A stretch of DNA of 64,000 bases from Bryum argenteum (GCA_037043015.1 CM073323.1:11157758-11221757), one strand, 5' to 3'. Shown: positions 13,082 through 25,848, counted from the stretch's first letter. Notes: generated by a model not told the origin, from the sequence alone. Program-made: numbers and translations.

Positions 13082-13492
13082 AATAAATGAATACAAATAT
13101 TGGATACAAATGAAACAGCACTGATTCTAGAGGTTTAAAACTCTCAATTGCCTGCTGAACAGATTGGCATGAGTGCATACTTTTCCTAGCGGGGGCAAAC
13201 CATTAAAACCCTCTGGGCAGAAGTTTCGAAAACCACAAGACTGTCACACATACAACAATAATTATCAACAAAAAAATGGATTATGCACCAACCCAATCAC
13301 AAATGGGTAGAACCAAACAAACTTCTTTCCATCATCACGCTCTACATGAGAAAAAATAAAAAATCCATCACATTATTGTACAAAAAATCTGGCTCAAAGG
13401 GAGATAAGAACCATTCCCCCAACAAATGGGGAACAAAAAGGGACTTTCCCTTCATGCTCAAGGGATTGTTAAAACAATCAAGGTAAGGAAAC

Positions 13493-16400
13493 CTAGTTGG
13501 CCACAACAGCGGGAGTGATAACAATGGGGCTCTGCACAACCACGCCATAAGAGGACCAAGTGAGCTTCGCAAAGGCAGTCTTGGGTGGACCACTGGTGGT
13601 CACAGTCACCGTGAACGATCGCCTGCGGACGGTCTTGGAGAAGGAGAGCGTGGTGGGAGCGACCACAATGTTGACACCCGCGGGGGCCTTCACGGTCGCC
13701 GTGTAGACGGCATTTGCAGCGCCCACATTGATGACTGTTCGTGTGAAGCGCACCGACAGTGGCTTCACGCTCGCTCCGAACGTTGCAGTGAAGGTTGGGT
13801 AGTTGAAGTCCTCCTGTCGCACCGGGATCTTCGGGCATGTCACTGGTGCGCCATTGAACACCTGCACCCAACAACAATACAACTCTACTTTCAGAGTTGG
13901 CATACAAACATGTATCCTCTCTTCTATTCATGTATATTAAAAATTCCCCTCATAGTGTTTTTGCAGGCATTTGAAGAGAAAGGTAACTACTATTACTACT
14001 CCCTTCGTCACATAGGTTCTCTCATATCCATCCACACATGGATAACTTTGAAGTTCCAACCCACATGATGAAATTAATCAAATCTCCAAGTCTTTATTCT
14101 CGACATTGTTACAATGATAACTCACTCGAGAAATATGGTCCAGGTCTGAACTTGGTAGTGGAATTTGTAGTGCAAGTAATTTGTATACATGGACAAAGTA
14201 AATAAAACGTTGATCCGATTGAATTCACTCATGTCTGAAACTTGTTTCGGATGTTTCAAATTGGACTTGTATGTGACACCACTTTAGATTGAATGTTCCC
14301 TACTAGTACATTGAATCCAAACTTACAAAGCTATTTAGGTAGCTTGTGCATATTAGGCATCTTGGTACTAAGTTGTTAAATGTTACCCTCAAAAAGTAAA
14401 CTTCCTCCGTTCCAGAATAACAATGTGATATTTTACTGAGATGTTACAACACAACCAAACTTTTGTGTGGGCATGTCTAATTGGAGTCTTCAAAACAATG
14501 TGAAAATTGTTTTGAGAAATGATGGGTAAGGTTGGAATAAGGCACGGACCTGCACTTGCTTGGCGGTGTAGCCAAAAGCGCAGAGGAAGTTGATGTAGTC
14601 TCTGACGGTGAGATCATAAACCAGGCCGGGGCTGCGCGCCTTTTCGGGCGCAACGTGCCCCGCGCCGTAGTCGAAGGGCGTGGCCTGGCCGCCGCTGGTC
14701 CACAGATCCGTCAGCAAACGCCTGGTGTTATCAGTCTGCACCGCGGACGTCATGAGCGCCGATTTGATGGACGCCGGCGACCACCGCGGGTACACGGCCT
14801 TCAGGAGCGCCGCCAGTCCCGCGACGTGGGGCGTCGCCATCGACGTGCCCGACAAGGTCTTGTACTTGATCCGGTTCCGGTCGCTCGCTATGTTCGTCGC
14901 CGCCGAGGCTTCCGTCCACGCCGCCAGGATGTCCACCCCTGGCGCTGTGATATCCGGTTTCAGCACCTTGGGATTGATCGAGGCCGGGCCGCGTGATGAG
15001 AACATCGCGATTGCAGGCGCTGGCCTCACTCCCAGCAGTGTCTCTGGCAACAGTACCGCCGTCGGCTTCGCCGTGCTCGCGAGATATGCTAGGATGACTT
15101 TCCCGATGGAGTTCGGTACGACGACTGTGGGGAGGACGTAATGAAGAGGCGACGGTTCCTCAACTTGGTCTACCACGATCAGACCCCGCCCTCCTGCTGC
15201 TAAGACCGTTTGCGCTTTGACCACAGGCATGTCGTATCCATCGTCATTCAGGCACACCACAATTTTGCCTCTCACAACCGAGGGATTGAGTGACTTCGCT
15301 GCACAATTGTCGGCGCTGATAGCGTCGGAACCCGCAGCTTTCGCGTTCCTGCCCCGAACAAGTGGGTATTGCGTTGGGCCCCAGTTGCCTGGTGTCCACG
15401 ATTGGCCACGGTACTTTCTGCCATTGCCCAGTTGCACATCTGCAGCAAATTGAATCCTTTAGAAGCGAATCATGTGGATGTGATGGAAGGTGGTGGATAT
15501 GGATTTAGTGACGGAGGATTTCTGACAAGTTCAGCTATAATACCTGCGAAGAAGCTCCGATCCACGGTGCTGGCCGCGACAGTCGTCACCCACGGGGCGA
15601 TGTTCGTCACTGTGCTCTCTGTGCCGCCTGTGTTGCCTGCCGAATTGGCAACAAAGATGCCGGCCTTCATAGCGCCGAATGATCCCACGGCATTTGAATC
15701 CAGAATGTAATCACGTGTGGGCGCACCGAGGGAGACTGATAGCACGTCCACGCCGTCTTTCACAGCCGCGTCGTACGCGGCCAAGATGTCGGAATCGTAG
15801 CAAGTGCGCCAGCAGACCTTGTAGACCGCAATACGAGCCTGCACCGCCATACCTCGCGCGGGCTTTCCCTTTCCCAGCCCGTTCATGTTCGCAAGCGGGA
15901 CGCTCGCACCTGCCGCGGTTGACGCGCAGTGGGAGCCGTGCCCTTGCGTATCCCGCGCGGACAGCACCTGAAGCAGCGACACATCTTGCACACTTTAACC
16001 AAATGCTAACAGCACAAAATTCTTGCTACACGAGCTATTTGCCAAGACAGATCATTCAATTTGATCGATCATTAACTAGACCAGAAATGCTCGGACACTT
16101 CGGAACTTTCCAAAATTTCCACCATTCAGGAATGTGACACACCGGCATAAATCAATGTATAACTACAACTTAAAATCCACCTAATAGACAGATGCGATTC
16201 AGTTGACTGAAACGATGAATTCAAACTATGTAGACCGTGAATGTGAATTAGAGGGTTTGGGAAGTATTCTGACCTGAGATGTGAGATTGATTCCCTCCTT
16301 CGCCTGATGCCCCTTGTAAAAGTACCGCGCTCCAATCAACTTCTTGTTACAGCTCAGTTTCGTGAACCGGGTCCCTTCTTGACAGATCCCCTTCCACTTT

Positions 16401-16963
16401 GTAGGAATAGGTCCGATCCCGACGTCGCTGAAGCTCTGGCTCTCAGGCCACACTCCAGTGTCGATGATACCCACAATAACGTCCTGGCCTTGCTTGCTCT
16501 GCGGCCACAGCTTTCCCGACGACAAGCCCAGGAAGTCCGGGGTGTGCGTGGTATGCGGCTCCACAGTGCCGTCGGGCACCACAGCCATCACCTCCGGGTC
16601 GCCCCGAAGCGTCTCCGCGGTCAAAGTGTCCATGGGCGCCGCGAACCCTCGCACCGCGTCAGAATCGTATACATACGTCAACGTCGACGCAGTGTCGTCA
16701 TTGGTACTAGCCACACTAGGGTCGCCAGAACCGGACCCCTGCATTGCATTCCGCAGCTTCGCTGCATAACGCTCCGCCGGTGTCGAATCCGACGCCACAT
16801 CCACTGAGTCCCCTTGTGCCATATACACAATGTATGTCTGGGGTCCCGATGGTGCCAAGGGCTTGAAACCTTCAGCCGAGTGCACTTGCACTGGCATCAT
16901 CGAGAAGACGAATCCCACTAATGCTAACAAACACAGTGAACGATTCATCTTCCCCATGCCCAT
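13493..16963 (-). CDS. Secreted subtilisin-like serine protease (subtilase, S8), 4 exons
   Basis: Plant pro-protein protease of the secretory pathway/apoplast. Exons on the minus strand: 16963-16274, 15967-15544, 15439-14550 and 13861-13493, with GT-AG borders and matching phases, giving about 790 residues (normal for plant subtilases). Order of parts: signal peptide near the N-terminus (hydrophobic run SLCLLALVGFVFS); I9 inhibitor prodomain starting at TYIVYMAQGD; catalytic Asp in GIIDTGVWPES; catalytic His in DTQGHGSHCAST at the start of exon 2; oxyanion Asn in ANSAGNTGG; a PA-domain stretch (RGKIVVCLNDDG); catalytic Ser in LSGTSMATPHVAG; and a C-terminal fibronectin-III-like domain in exon 4. 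All catalytic residues are present and no internal stop is seen, so it looks functional. The substrate cannot be told from the sequence. The GC-rich exons contrast sharply with the AT-rich surroundings. Confidence 0.95.
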
Positions 16964-17624
16964 GAACTACCGTCAGGAGAGGGTTCACCTGTGTGCATAG
17001 CGCGGTTTCAAATCAGCGACCAAACCAAACTCCTGACTTCGCATCAAAACCATGACTATGAACATGGACCAGAGGGTTTCACTGCAGTATTGATCTAGAT
17101 TCAAACAATGCAGGTAGCGCATCAAGTTGCAATGAAGTGGGTAGACGTACCTCTCTCGAAGAACGTGAATCCGATGCATGAAACGTGAATCCCACTGCAG
17201 ATTCGCAAGCTTTGACCGAAAATGGTGATTCGTAGGCCACTGATCGATCAGTGGCAACTTCAGAATCAGGCAACCCTAGCTTAGAATCAACAATCGTGCC
17301 GTGATGATGCAATTTTGTGCCCGTCCCGAAGAAGTCGAGGAGAAACGCGGACATTGACTAGTTGGGCTCCGTTTCCTTCGCGACGTGCACTCCCTTCTTC
17401 CCGCCCTTGATGTAGCTGGCTTGGAGAACAGGGGAACTGGTAGAAGCCCAGCCACAAGACCCATGGCCTGATTGGCATTAACTCGTTTATGCTGAAAATA
17501 GGTCAATCCATATGCCACAACTAGGCATTCAGCTTTAAATTAGCTACCTTGAAGTTATTGTGATGGTTGGGAAAGGAAAGAAAAGGGGTTGAGGGACAGA
17601 GGAAGTACTTGCTGAGAACTAAAA
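16964..17624. other. Subtilase upstream region
   Basis: Promoter/5' UTR territory of the minus-strand subtilase, bounded by the LINE insertion at 17,633. No coding segment was recognised; the short open frames here have no family resemblance. Confidence 0.4.
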
Positions 17625-17630
17625 TGGATA

Positions 17631-17632
<2 letters not shown>

Positions 17633-17667
<35 letters not shown>

Positions 17668-20600
17668 AGTCAAATGGTGTGATCCATTGCAAATTGAAAA
17701 TTACACCGTTGCAAAACCTGGCTTGCTGGTGCAGGCCGGCGAGTAGCACTTTTTGTGTTTTGGATACCTGATATTACCTGGACCTACAAAACTACCACCT
17801 AGTATCTCGAGGCCTAACTTAAGCTAGTCACTGAAAAAAGTTACTGGAAGCTGCTTCGCTCTGGTGGTCGATGCTGCCACCTGGGTTTGCCTTCGACCAT
17901 CACGCAGAACACTGTTGAGGCCCCCCAAATTCTGACGAATGAAGCTACCTGTCGTGGTAGGCGTTCGGCTCGTCCCTGCGTTCTTGAACTTGGGCGCATC
18001 GGTTCTGGTTGTTGAGCACGCTGCCAGGCCATTCTTGCAATATCTATAATACTATCCCATATTATGCCGTCCATTCGATGTTGTGACCACCGATCGTCAG
18101 CAAACACCTGGGCATTTCGTCGGATCCAGACGGACCAGATTACTGCCCCTCGCATCAGAGCCCACAGGTCAGCTACATGTTGAAGGTGATTCGGTAGTGA
18201 CTGGCCAAGCAGGCAATGGGCCCACTCCAGTCTTACCCATGGTGGCGCCTCTGTGGGCATCCCTGCTGCGTGGTAGAGAATGGAAACGGCAAGATCCCAT
18301 GCAGCTGAGGCAGCATCACATTCGTAAAAACAATGGACGAGCGTTTCTGGAACCCCTGCTGAACAACAGTCACATTGGGCCGATGTGGGATTGTGACTCT
18401 GGTGCCGCCATTTGTTTACTGCGATGGCTTTGTGGAGGAGGCTCCACATAAATCCTGCTTCCTTTCGAGGGCGGTCGTTTCTCCAGATTTCCCCCCAATT
18501 TGGTATGAACCTCGGGTGCACATCCCCTGACCATTTCTCAACAATCGGCAGGCTCAAGGAAAGCCTGGGTTTCCTCCATTCTCTGCCTTTTTTGGCGGTG
18601 TAACTGAAAAAGCCTTCTCCCGGTCGCCATTCCCATCTTCCAGGATCGAAAGTGAGACGATCAAGCGGGCCAAGATATCTAAGGACAAGATCTCTCTTAG
18701 AACGCTGTCGGAGGGGGAGCTCGATGATTCTAATTCTGCGCACTAAACCATGGAATGTCCGGCTCTGAGGTCCATCATTGGACTGAGCAATAAGAGCTTG
18801 GGCTTGCCCACCCACCTGGAACAGCCGAATGGAGTCTGGGATGGCAATGTCGAGCGCTGGCGGTGCGAGGGAAGGCTGGAAATCTCGGGAAGCCTGGAAG
18901 ATAGCAAGTGGGCGTAACTGAGTGATATCTAAGAAAACTCCCACCCACTCCCCCTCCGTTGGCTGCTGCGGATTGGTCGTAAGTAGCTGGTGCCACTCTG
19001 CTGGGAGACGGGTGTGATAAAGCTCGATCTTCCTGCGTTCGTCTTCCTGCAACCCGAATTCTCGTTGGAGTTGTCCCCACGACTTGGGGGTTGAGGTGTG
19101 AGGCTGCCAGAGATCACGCAGGGACTGGAGGCCCGCTGCAGTAAGTTGGCACGCTCGCGCTTCCGTGAAGCCAAACGCCGTGCCTAGGTAGTGTGTCGTC
19201 CACCACAGGTTGGTGTTTCCAACCTCGTCTGAATTCCGTGGCCGAGTTGCATTCACCTGAGGGCTCAGGGACCTCCAGGCTTGAATAAGTCGATTCCACA
19301 CTCTCGAGCCGTTAGTCGCTGAGAACTTGGCCAAGAGTGACCAGTGGAGGCTCGGTGGCCAGGCTCGGTTCCCAGGTGGACGGACCTGGATCAAGCGGTT
19401 ACGAAGGAGTACCTGGAGTGAGGAATTGCCCGGTTCCATTGCCTTCACGATCCATTTACCCATCAGGGCGATTAAAGCCTCATCCGGGTCGACGATGCCT
19501 AATCCTCCGACTCCCTTGCTGGCGCAACAGTCGTTCCACCGTACTCGCGACCTGGCTCTCTCCTCTGTACCCTTCCATAGGAAGTTGCGAAGTGCGGCAC
19601 GAATGGCTCGTAATACCTTCCTGGAACCTCCCCAAATACTCAAGAAGAACCACAAGGTAGATAAAAGCACTGAGTTAACTATCACTGCCCTAGCTGCTAA
19701 AGAGAGGTGTACCGAAGACCAATATTTTAATTTCTTCATGATCTTGCCCTGGAGAAACTCGTCCACGTCTGGCACCGCTAGTTCTAGTCCAAACGGAGTT
19801 CCTAATAGTTTATGGAGGTCCTGTGGAGGGGCCACGATGCAACCAAACAAGCGCAGCCAATCAGGGGGGTCATTTCGACTATACCAGAAGATCGCACACT
19901 TCTGGCGGTTGATGATCAACCCTGAGGCATTGCCGAAGTCATTGAGAAGATCGAAGGCAGCTGTGAGGTATCGCCGAGCACCGAACAGCGTGAAGGTCGC
20001 ATCGTCTGCATACTGGGTCAATATCTGTTGGACGTATGGGTCTGGCAGTTGAATGCCCTTCAAAGTGCCCTGCCGAACTTCATGCCTGGCTGCTATCGAC
20101 AGCGCCTCTGCCGCTAAGATGTACAAATATGGTGCCAGGGGACACCCCTGGCGGACTCCCCGGCGTATCTCGAAGCTGTCTGAGCAGACACCATTGATAG
20201 ACACGGCTGCCTTCGCATCCTCAAGGAGCATCTTTACCATGCTTGTGAAGCCTTCTGGAATTCCCATGCGGCCCATGACTTGGAAGAGAAACTCCCAGTT
20301 CACTGAGTCATAGGCCTTAGAAAAGTCCAGTTTGAGCATGGCTAAGGGCTGTTCGGATGCCTTTGCCCAATGCACCGTTTCATGCATAACCATCACTGAG
20401 TCTAATATGTATCTCTGTGGGAGGAAGGCGGATTGGCTATCATGGATAATTTCTATGAGGAATCTCTGAAGTCTAATATGTAGTGCCTTAGCGATTACCT
20501 TGTACGCAATGTTTAGAAGTGTAATAGGTCGCCAATTCTTCAGCATCTCAAGGTCGCCATCTTTAGGAAGAAGCACAATCAATCCCGAATTCACATTAGG

Positions 20601-20842
20601 AGGAAGTTGCCTGGCCGAGACTGCTGTGGCGACCATCTGAGTGAAGTCGTTTCCGATCAATCCCCAGAAGTATTTATAAAACTCTACTGTAACCCCGTCT
20701 GGGCCGGGGCTCTTGCCCGATGCCATCGCTTTGATGGCTTGGTGAAGCTCCTGGGCGGTGGGCGGATCTGCCAATGCTTCAAGGTCTGCCTCAGAGAAAC
20801 GGTTCTGGAAGGCCGGTTGGATGCCGTTTAGGATCCTGGTTG
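17633..20842 (-). mobile_element. 5'-truncated non-LTR retrotransposon (plant L1-like LINE) with poly(A) tail
   Basis: The element lies on the minus strand. Its 3' end is the T-run at 17,633-17,666 (a poly(A) tail read on the plus strand). Its 5' end is cut inside the coding region at 20,842. The flanks show an 8-bp target duplication TGGATAAG (17,625-17,632 and 20,843-20,850), possibly longer into the T run. The endonuclease domain is missing, as expected for abortive reverse transcription. Confidence 0.92.
17841..20842 (-). CDS. LINE ORF2 fragment: reverse transcriptase plus zf-RVT domain
   Basis: Open without interruption from the 5' truncation point to the stop at 17,841 (about 1,000 residues). 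It has no native start codon, because the frame enters from the missing endonuclease part. Reverse transcriptase signatures seen: SGKSPGPDGVTVEFYKYFW, LKNWRPITLLNIAYKVIAKA, RRGVRQGCPLAPYLY and the catalytic YADD (in LTQYADDATFTLF). The C-terminal third carries a zf-RVT-type cysteine region (QCDCCSAG...LVHCFYECD) used in target binding. The absence of stops or frameshifts with an intact tail and target duplication implies a recent insertion. It cannot move by itself. Confidence 0.93.
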
Positions 20843-20850
20843 TGGATAAG

Positions 20851-21604
20851 TTTGAAGAAGCTTCTCAAGAGTCAATTTTTTCCTCCTGCAAATTACAAAA
20901 AAGAAAAATGGCGTTACTCCTTCATGAACTGTCGCATCCTGAGGGTGCAGGTGCGAAAAAAAAATGAAGGGATTACAGAAATACTTTCAGGAAAAGCACC
21001 ACTTGGCTTGGTGGTTAGGGCTCATGGCCCCGAATGAGGAGGCTGTAAGTACTATGTGGTGCTCACCATCACAATCCACCTGACTATGGTGTGGGGTTCT
21101 TGGACCTTGTTGTATGGGTACCTTAAAGTCCTTTGTGGGGATACTATGTCATGTATCTCTAAGGCACTAGTGACTAGGTAGGAACTAGCATAGTGTTCAC
21201 CATCAAAGGGGTTAGTAGTTCCGCCATTGGTGTTACAACCTCCGGGCAAACAGGTATCTCATCCAAAGATAGGTCGAATGAACACTCAATTCACGTCGGC
21301 CTCTAAATAAGTTGGAGTTTCTCTTCTCTTCTACATTCTGGATTTCTTTGGAAAGGACCAAGGTATGTCAAACTAGTTGTAAGGGCCGTCTCACACAAGA
21401 CAGTAGTGCCAAAGACCAAACTTTTGTGAAACCAAACTCCGATACAATGACTGAGGGGTTATATTCTAGAGATGATTGAACATTAATTAATCATAATTGT
21501 TATGGTTTGGGCCTTTGTAGTGTGAAAGCCTTTGGGAACAAGATGAAAGACTATGACCTAAAGTTTTGCCAAATTCATAATCATAATTATATATTTTGGA
21601 GGTG
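20851..21604. other. Intergenic, nothing recognised
   Basis: No gene, clear repeat or RNA was found between the LINE and the duplicated block at 21,605. Confidence 0.5.
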
Positions 21605-22226
21605 GGCAATGGTAAGCTTGGGGTATCACTTTTTGGACACACTAATTAGGTTATTTTTATTGAAAGCCTCCAAAGTTTGTCTAATTTAGTCATTTTAATC
21701 AAGTAAAAAGACCCTAAAATAGAAAATAAAATATCATGCACCTCACTGAAATCAAAGTATATATGCCTATAGATTTTCTTTTAGATTTTTAATTTTTTTT
21801 GGATCCATTCATAGATGAGGGAAAAAGTGTTGAATTTGGGGATTTGCAGGCATTATAGTGCACAATGAATTAATTTTTTTATTATTAAATAAATTATTTT
21901 GTATTCTATACAAGAAGATGTAGGTCATATTCAAAAATTATATTAAAATAAAAATGGTTGATATTCCATTTGCTTGATTCTATGGATTTTAGGTTATTGG
22001 GACATGACTTACTTTTTCAACTAAAAAATCAAATAAAATTACTTCAAAATATTTTTTTTAATTTTTAATTTTTTTTCTTGATACATTATAAGTATAGACA
22101 ACTAAAACCACATCTAATGAAGTCTTATTCTATTAGAGTTTTAAAATGGATATGTTTGTCACACCAGCATAGAGTGCAATTGTTCATGGGACAACCTTTT
22201 TGGGTACCCCAACCAGACCATCACCC
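21605..22226. repeat. Segmental repeat R1 (direct copy of 27,388-28,009)
   Basis: About 622 bp nearly identical to 27,388-28,009, both starting GGGCAATGGTAAGCTTGGGG and ending near CAACCAGAC-ATCACCC. No LTR features (no TG..CA ends, primer site or target duplication). It is best read as part of a tandem duplication that includes the DUF3455 genes. Confidence 0.9.
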
Positions 22227-22241
22227 ACGTTTTCCATTTCC

Positions 22242-22275
<34 letters not shown>

Positions 22276-22470
22276 AATGGTTCATTTTGGTATACAAGTA
22301 TTTTTAAGAAGGAAGTCAACATCTTGCTTCTCTAATTGGAGGTGAAGGCTAGTCATCCATAATAGTTTCATGAACGATACTTTTCCTCTAATGTAAAAAC
22401 AATGAAATTGAATTCCACGATGTTTTGTGGATATACATGCCTTTCTTTCTAATCTTTGCATTGATGATGT

Positions 22471-22539
<69 letters not shown>

Positions 22540-23507
22540 TAAAATTTGTTGATTCAACTCCAATAATATTTTATATGCAAGAAAAGTTGTGATTGATTGT
22601 GGTTTAGCACTTGGACTTGATGGTCTTTAGAATGTTGCTTAATTACTTCCTCATCTATAAGAAACTCTTGCAAAACAAGAAGAAGAAGAAGAACACCAGA
22701 CCCGTAAGGGTTGGCGTGAATAAAGTGTCTGTTTGACCTACCCTTGATGATATGCCCACCTCTTGCAAAACACTTACAATTAAGCTAAGAGGACAAGATA
22801 TTCCACCACCTGTTGTTGAGGCACCATAAATTGTTGTAGGGCTAAATTATCTTCATTCGTAAAATGCTGAAAATATAGATGAAGTGTGTGGAAAGGTAAA
22901 ATAAAATTAGTGCTATGTTAGCATCATGGATTAATATGGGCATGTATGTTTGGTTTGTTCAAGTGTTATGGTTTTCGATTTTTTATTTTTTATAATGTTT
23001 ATCTTGATGTATAAGGTAAATTATGATTTGTTTTCTCCATTTTTAGACATATGAAATCACAGTGAATCTCCCACCAACACTTAAAAATCCTTAAAACTCA
23101 AAATGGGATTTGGGGCATCTTAAATAGAGGAGTTAATATTAATAATCTTTGCCTATTATTTAGTAGTAGAAAATGGCATAAGAAGTTGATTGATCTTAAT
23201 GACTTGTCTGTTATGACATAGAATGCTTGTTCTGATTGTGCTTCTAATGACATCAAAATAAATTATTATTTTTGTCATTTTTCCTTAAATTATTTCTTGT
23301 TGTACTATAGCCTACTAGATTAGTATTTAATAATTATGAAAAAGTGACAAATATATATGAGGGATAAAAAATGAAATCATAAGAAGCACAATTATAACAA
23401 TCACTCTATGTCATTACAAACAACTCATTAGGGATGTCACTTTTAGTGCCATTTCCAATTTTAGAGCAGTCATCTAAAAAGGTTAGTTTTCATGTCCAAA
23501 AAGGGCA
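22227..23507. repeat. AT-rich spacer with (AT)n tracts
   Basis: Contains (AT)n runs at about 22,246-22,273 and 22,472-22,537. No coding sequence was recognised. This stretch is absent from the second duplication unit, so it was probably inserted or expanded after duplication. Confidence 0.7.
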
Positions 23508-23509
23508 AT

Positions 23510-23860
23510 TTAACCCCTTACCCCCTTGAAACCTGAAACACGTTTGTGCAATTTCGGGCAGCCTAGAGGACCTTTTTATACAGTCTGTGAAGTTTGTGTG
23601 GAGTTTGTCTCTAAAGAAAAAAAATCCAATCTTAGAACTTTCATCTAGAAAAGTTATGTTCCAAGCCCAAAAGGGTAGTTTGGGCACTTCTTAATTTAGT
23701 CCATTTTTTAATTTTTTTTGGAAATATATTCTTAACCAAAAATCACTACTTAAGTTCCGAAGTGACCCAAGTCAAAATTTACAATCTTACAAGGGCAACC
23801 TCCAAATATTTTAAGAACAATTTTCACAATGCCCCAAAAATATTGAAAGACAAACTTTGA
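23510..23860. mobile_element. Decayed relative of the TTAA palindromic element (half copy)
   Basis: Starts TTAACCCC and runs through blocks also present in the element at 31,992-32,870: GGGCAGCCTAGA, AATCACTACT-AA-TT, GTGACCCAAGTCAAAA and ACAAGGGC-ACCTCCAAA. The order is the same as in the left arm of that element. Only one arm is recognisable and it has many substitutions, so it is an old relic. Confidence 0.7.
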
Positions 23861-23950
23861 ATGTTACAATCTCTAAAATGGTAAACAAACTTTGAATGTT
23901 ACAATCCCTAATATGGTAGACAAACTTTGAATGTTACAATCTTCAACATA
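23858..23950. repeat. Three tandem copies of a 35-37 bp unit
   Basis: CAAACTTTGAATGTTACAAT occurs three times in a row, each followed by a variable CT-AA-ATGGTA stretch. Confidence 0.85.
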
Positions 23951-24090
23951 GTAGATATCTAGAGGTCAAATTTTGGAACATTGACTAAATATACAAGCTC
24001 TTCCAGTTGGATATGAAAAAAAAAAAAAGGGAAAAAAATTGGTAATTTGCACTGTCAGAGAATGTTTCTGAAGGTACACCTTTGTATTTA

Positions 24091-24316
24091 CACTACACTG
24101 AATAGGTAGATTAGTGTTAGATTTTTATAAGATTTGAAAATGCTGTAAGTTTTTACTTCTGGTAAAAAAAATTACCAAGAGCATTGATTCCAATACTGTG
24201 GAAGGATCCCCATCTTGACGGATGTTGAGGGTAAAAATATTGACAAACAGTAAAAACTTATAACATGTTTATATAAATTAGTGTATCTAACACTAATCTA
24301 CCTATTTAGTGTAGTG
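24091..24316. mobile_element. 226-bp TIR MITE, copy A
   Basis: Terminal inverted repeats of about 30 bp begin CACTACACTGAATAGGTAGA and continue into TTAGTGTTAGAT. The inner parts (AAAATGCT-TAAGTTTTTAC and GTAAAAACTTATA) also pair. The same family is found at 26,752-26,973, 38,121-38,343 and 41,817-42,038. No coding capacity. Confidence 0.85.
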
Positions 24317-24797
24317 CATGTTCCTAACAGTAACTTGATAAAACAGTAATCCATTCTTAACAAGTCAATCCCGGATTAGCAACCGAGCACATGGCAACTG
24401 AAATCTCTCGACATGTCCAAAAGTTTGACTGCAAATTCGAACTTTGCCACTACAATTTCGAGTACCCGCGTAAGTTTCGCCGTCGATGGGTCCGGGTGAC
24501 CGGGTATCAGCCGCTCAATCGATCGAAAGCTTGGAACTCTTTAATCTAAAGGTGGCTGCCGTGTGCGTTGACAATGCATCGATACAGTTACTAATCACAG
24601 ACTTCCCCTTTTTGTTTTTCTTCGTTTTTGTGAACCAATCGACTAATCGCAGACTTAAACGGCAGAGATCCCTCGCTCAGATTCCGGTTTTAAATCTGTA
24701 GAGGACTGGAGGTCAACATAATACGAAGCCGATTACACTGAACACGGTATCTGATCTAAGAGGCTGACAATGATCGAAAAACACGTCTCTCAAAGTG

Positions 24798-24977
24798 TTT
24801 ATAAGGGAGATCTCGCTCGCTCTCTCCGTACATCTTTAACTCCAAACAGTCACTTGAACTTACACACACATTCTTCTGTTACTCAACCGACGATTCGAAA
24901 CAGTTTAGTTCGGTTGCCAAACTGACGAACTGACGATCGTTGTCTGATCGATCAGAGCCAGTTAGCTGTTGAGCTCG
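24798..24977 (+). promoter_or_regulatory. Promoter and 5' leader of DUF3455 gene 1
   Basis: A TATA-like TTTATAAGG at 24,798-24,806 is followed by a CT-rich block (CTCGCTCGCTCTCTCCGTAC) and a leader with TACACACACATTCTTCTGTT before the ATG at 24,978. The same module occurs twice upstream of the second gene copy, which supports it as a functional unit. Confidence 0.6.
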
Positions 24978-25848
24978 ATGGCCGGTGCAAAGCTGCTGGT
25001 CCTGCTGGTGGTGTTGTCGTCGTTGGGAGTAGTAGTCTGGGGAAGGGAGCTGGTGGAGCGTTCCAGCGACTACGGCAAGGTGCCAGCGGCCATAGCAGTA
25101 TCTCCTGAGACTTACGAGCTGGTGCAGACGGTGTATGCGAAGGGACACCAGCATTATCGATTCAATGGCAGCAGTTGGGTGCTATTCAACGCCACGGCCA
25201 AGCTGTACACTCCGAAGAGAGAGAAACAATTGCTGGGCTTCCACTTCTTTCTGCCAGAGGTTGATGCTCATGGAGGACGGCCCACTTGGCAGTCTGGCAA
25301 CTTCAATGCCAAATTCCCCTTCAGTAGTGTTACCGCCAAACCCATGTCGAGTGTTGTGGTCGACCCCAAGAGCATCACCTGGGTCTTGCTTGAATCCACT
25401 CAGGCCCATGGCAACAAGTAAGTACAATCAAAATGCAAAATGTCGAGAGTTTGGGATGCACTAAACTGAGATAAAAATAGATGATGAATGTGCAACTTGG
25501 TGAGATGTTGAGCATCGACTACTTCCTTGAGTCAAGTTAGTACAATCATGTAGATTTAGCATTGGGCATGTTGGTATGCATTTAGAAAAGAATGTGATAT
25601 TATATTTCAAGTTAAGCATGATGCATGGTGGTCATGCACGCAGTTTAGTGGAGTATTCATGAATGTTGATTCTTATTCGATTTGGTGGCTGTTGTTGTTG
25701 CAGGAAGTATTTCGGAGAAGTGGTCCGAGTGCAGCGCCACAAAACTAAAGGCGGCCTCGCTCCAACTTCGAAAAGAGCTCGTGTGGGTGCAACCAAGAAG
25801 TCTGCTTATACATGCCTTTACTCTTTCTACATTGCTTCAAAGAAGTAG
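24978..25848 (+). CDS. DUF3455 family secreted protein, gene 1 (2 exons)
   Basis: Exons 24978-25417 and 25704-25848 (GT-AG, phase 2) encode about 194 residues. An N-terminal signal peptide is evident (KLLVLLVVLSSLGVVVWG). The rest matches the DUF3455 pattern as I know it: an N-terminal VYAKGHQHYRFNGSSW segment, FNATAKLY, a HFFLPEVDAHGGRPTW block, SITWVLLESTQAHGNKKYFG across the splice site, the VVRVQRHKTKGGLAPTSK signature and a terminal YTCLYSFYIASKK. The molecular function of the family is not known to me; it is most likely extracytoplasmic. The ATG at 24,978 is chosen because it starts the signal peptide right after the conserved leader. No lesion is seen, unlike its neighbour at 28,907. 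Confidence 0.85.

Larger units (their letters stand above)
11387..13492. other. AT-rich intergenic region
   Basis: Between the convergent exchanger and subtilase genes. It holds a MITE-like inverted repeat (about 12,747-12,990) and a small hairpin (13,022-13,081). No gene was recognised. Confidence 0.6.

Noticed and set aside
14556..15141. Plus-strand frames of about 150 codons
   Set aside because: They are antisense to GC-rich subtilase exon 3, whose catalytic motifs define the coding strand.
18083..20052. Plus-strand frames inside the LINE
   Set aside because: They are antisense to the uninterrupted reverse transcriptase frame with YADD and zf-RVT motifs.
20995..21110. Possible tRNA or SINE near CTTGGTGGTTAGGGCTCATG
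   Set aside because: The A-box-like segment is weak, the B-box candidate (GGTTCTTGGACC) is a poor match and no stems form.
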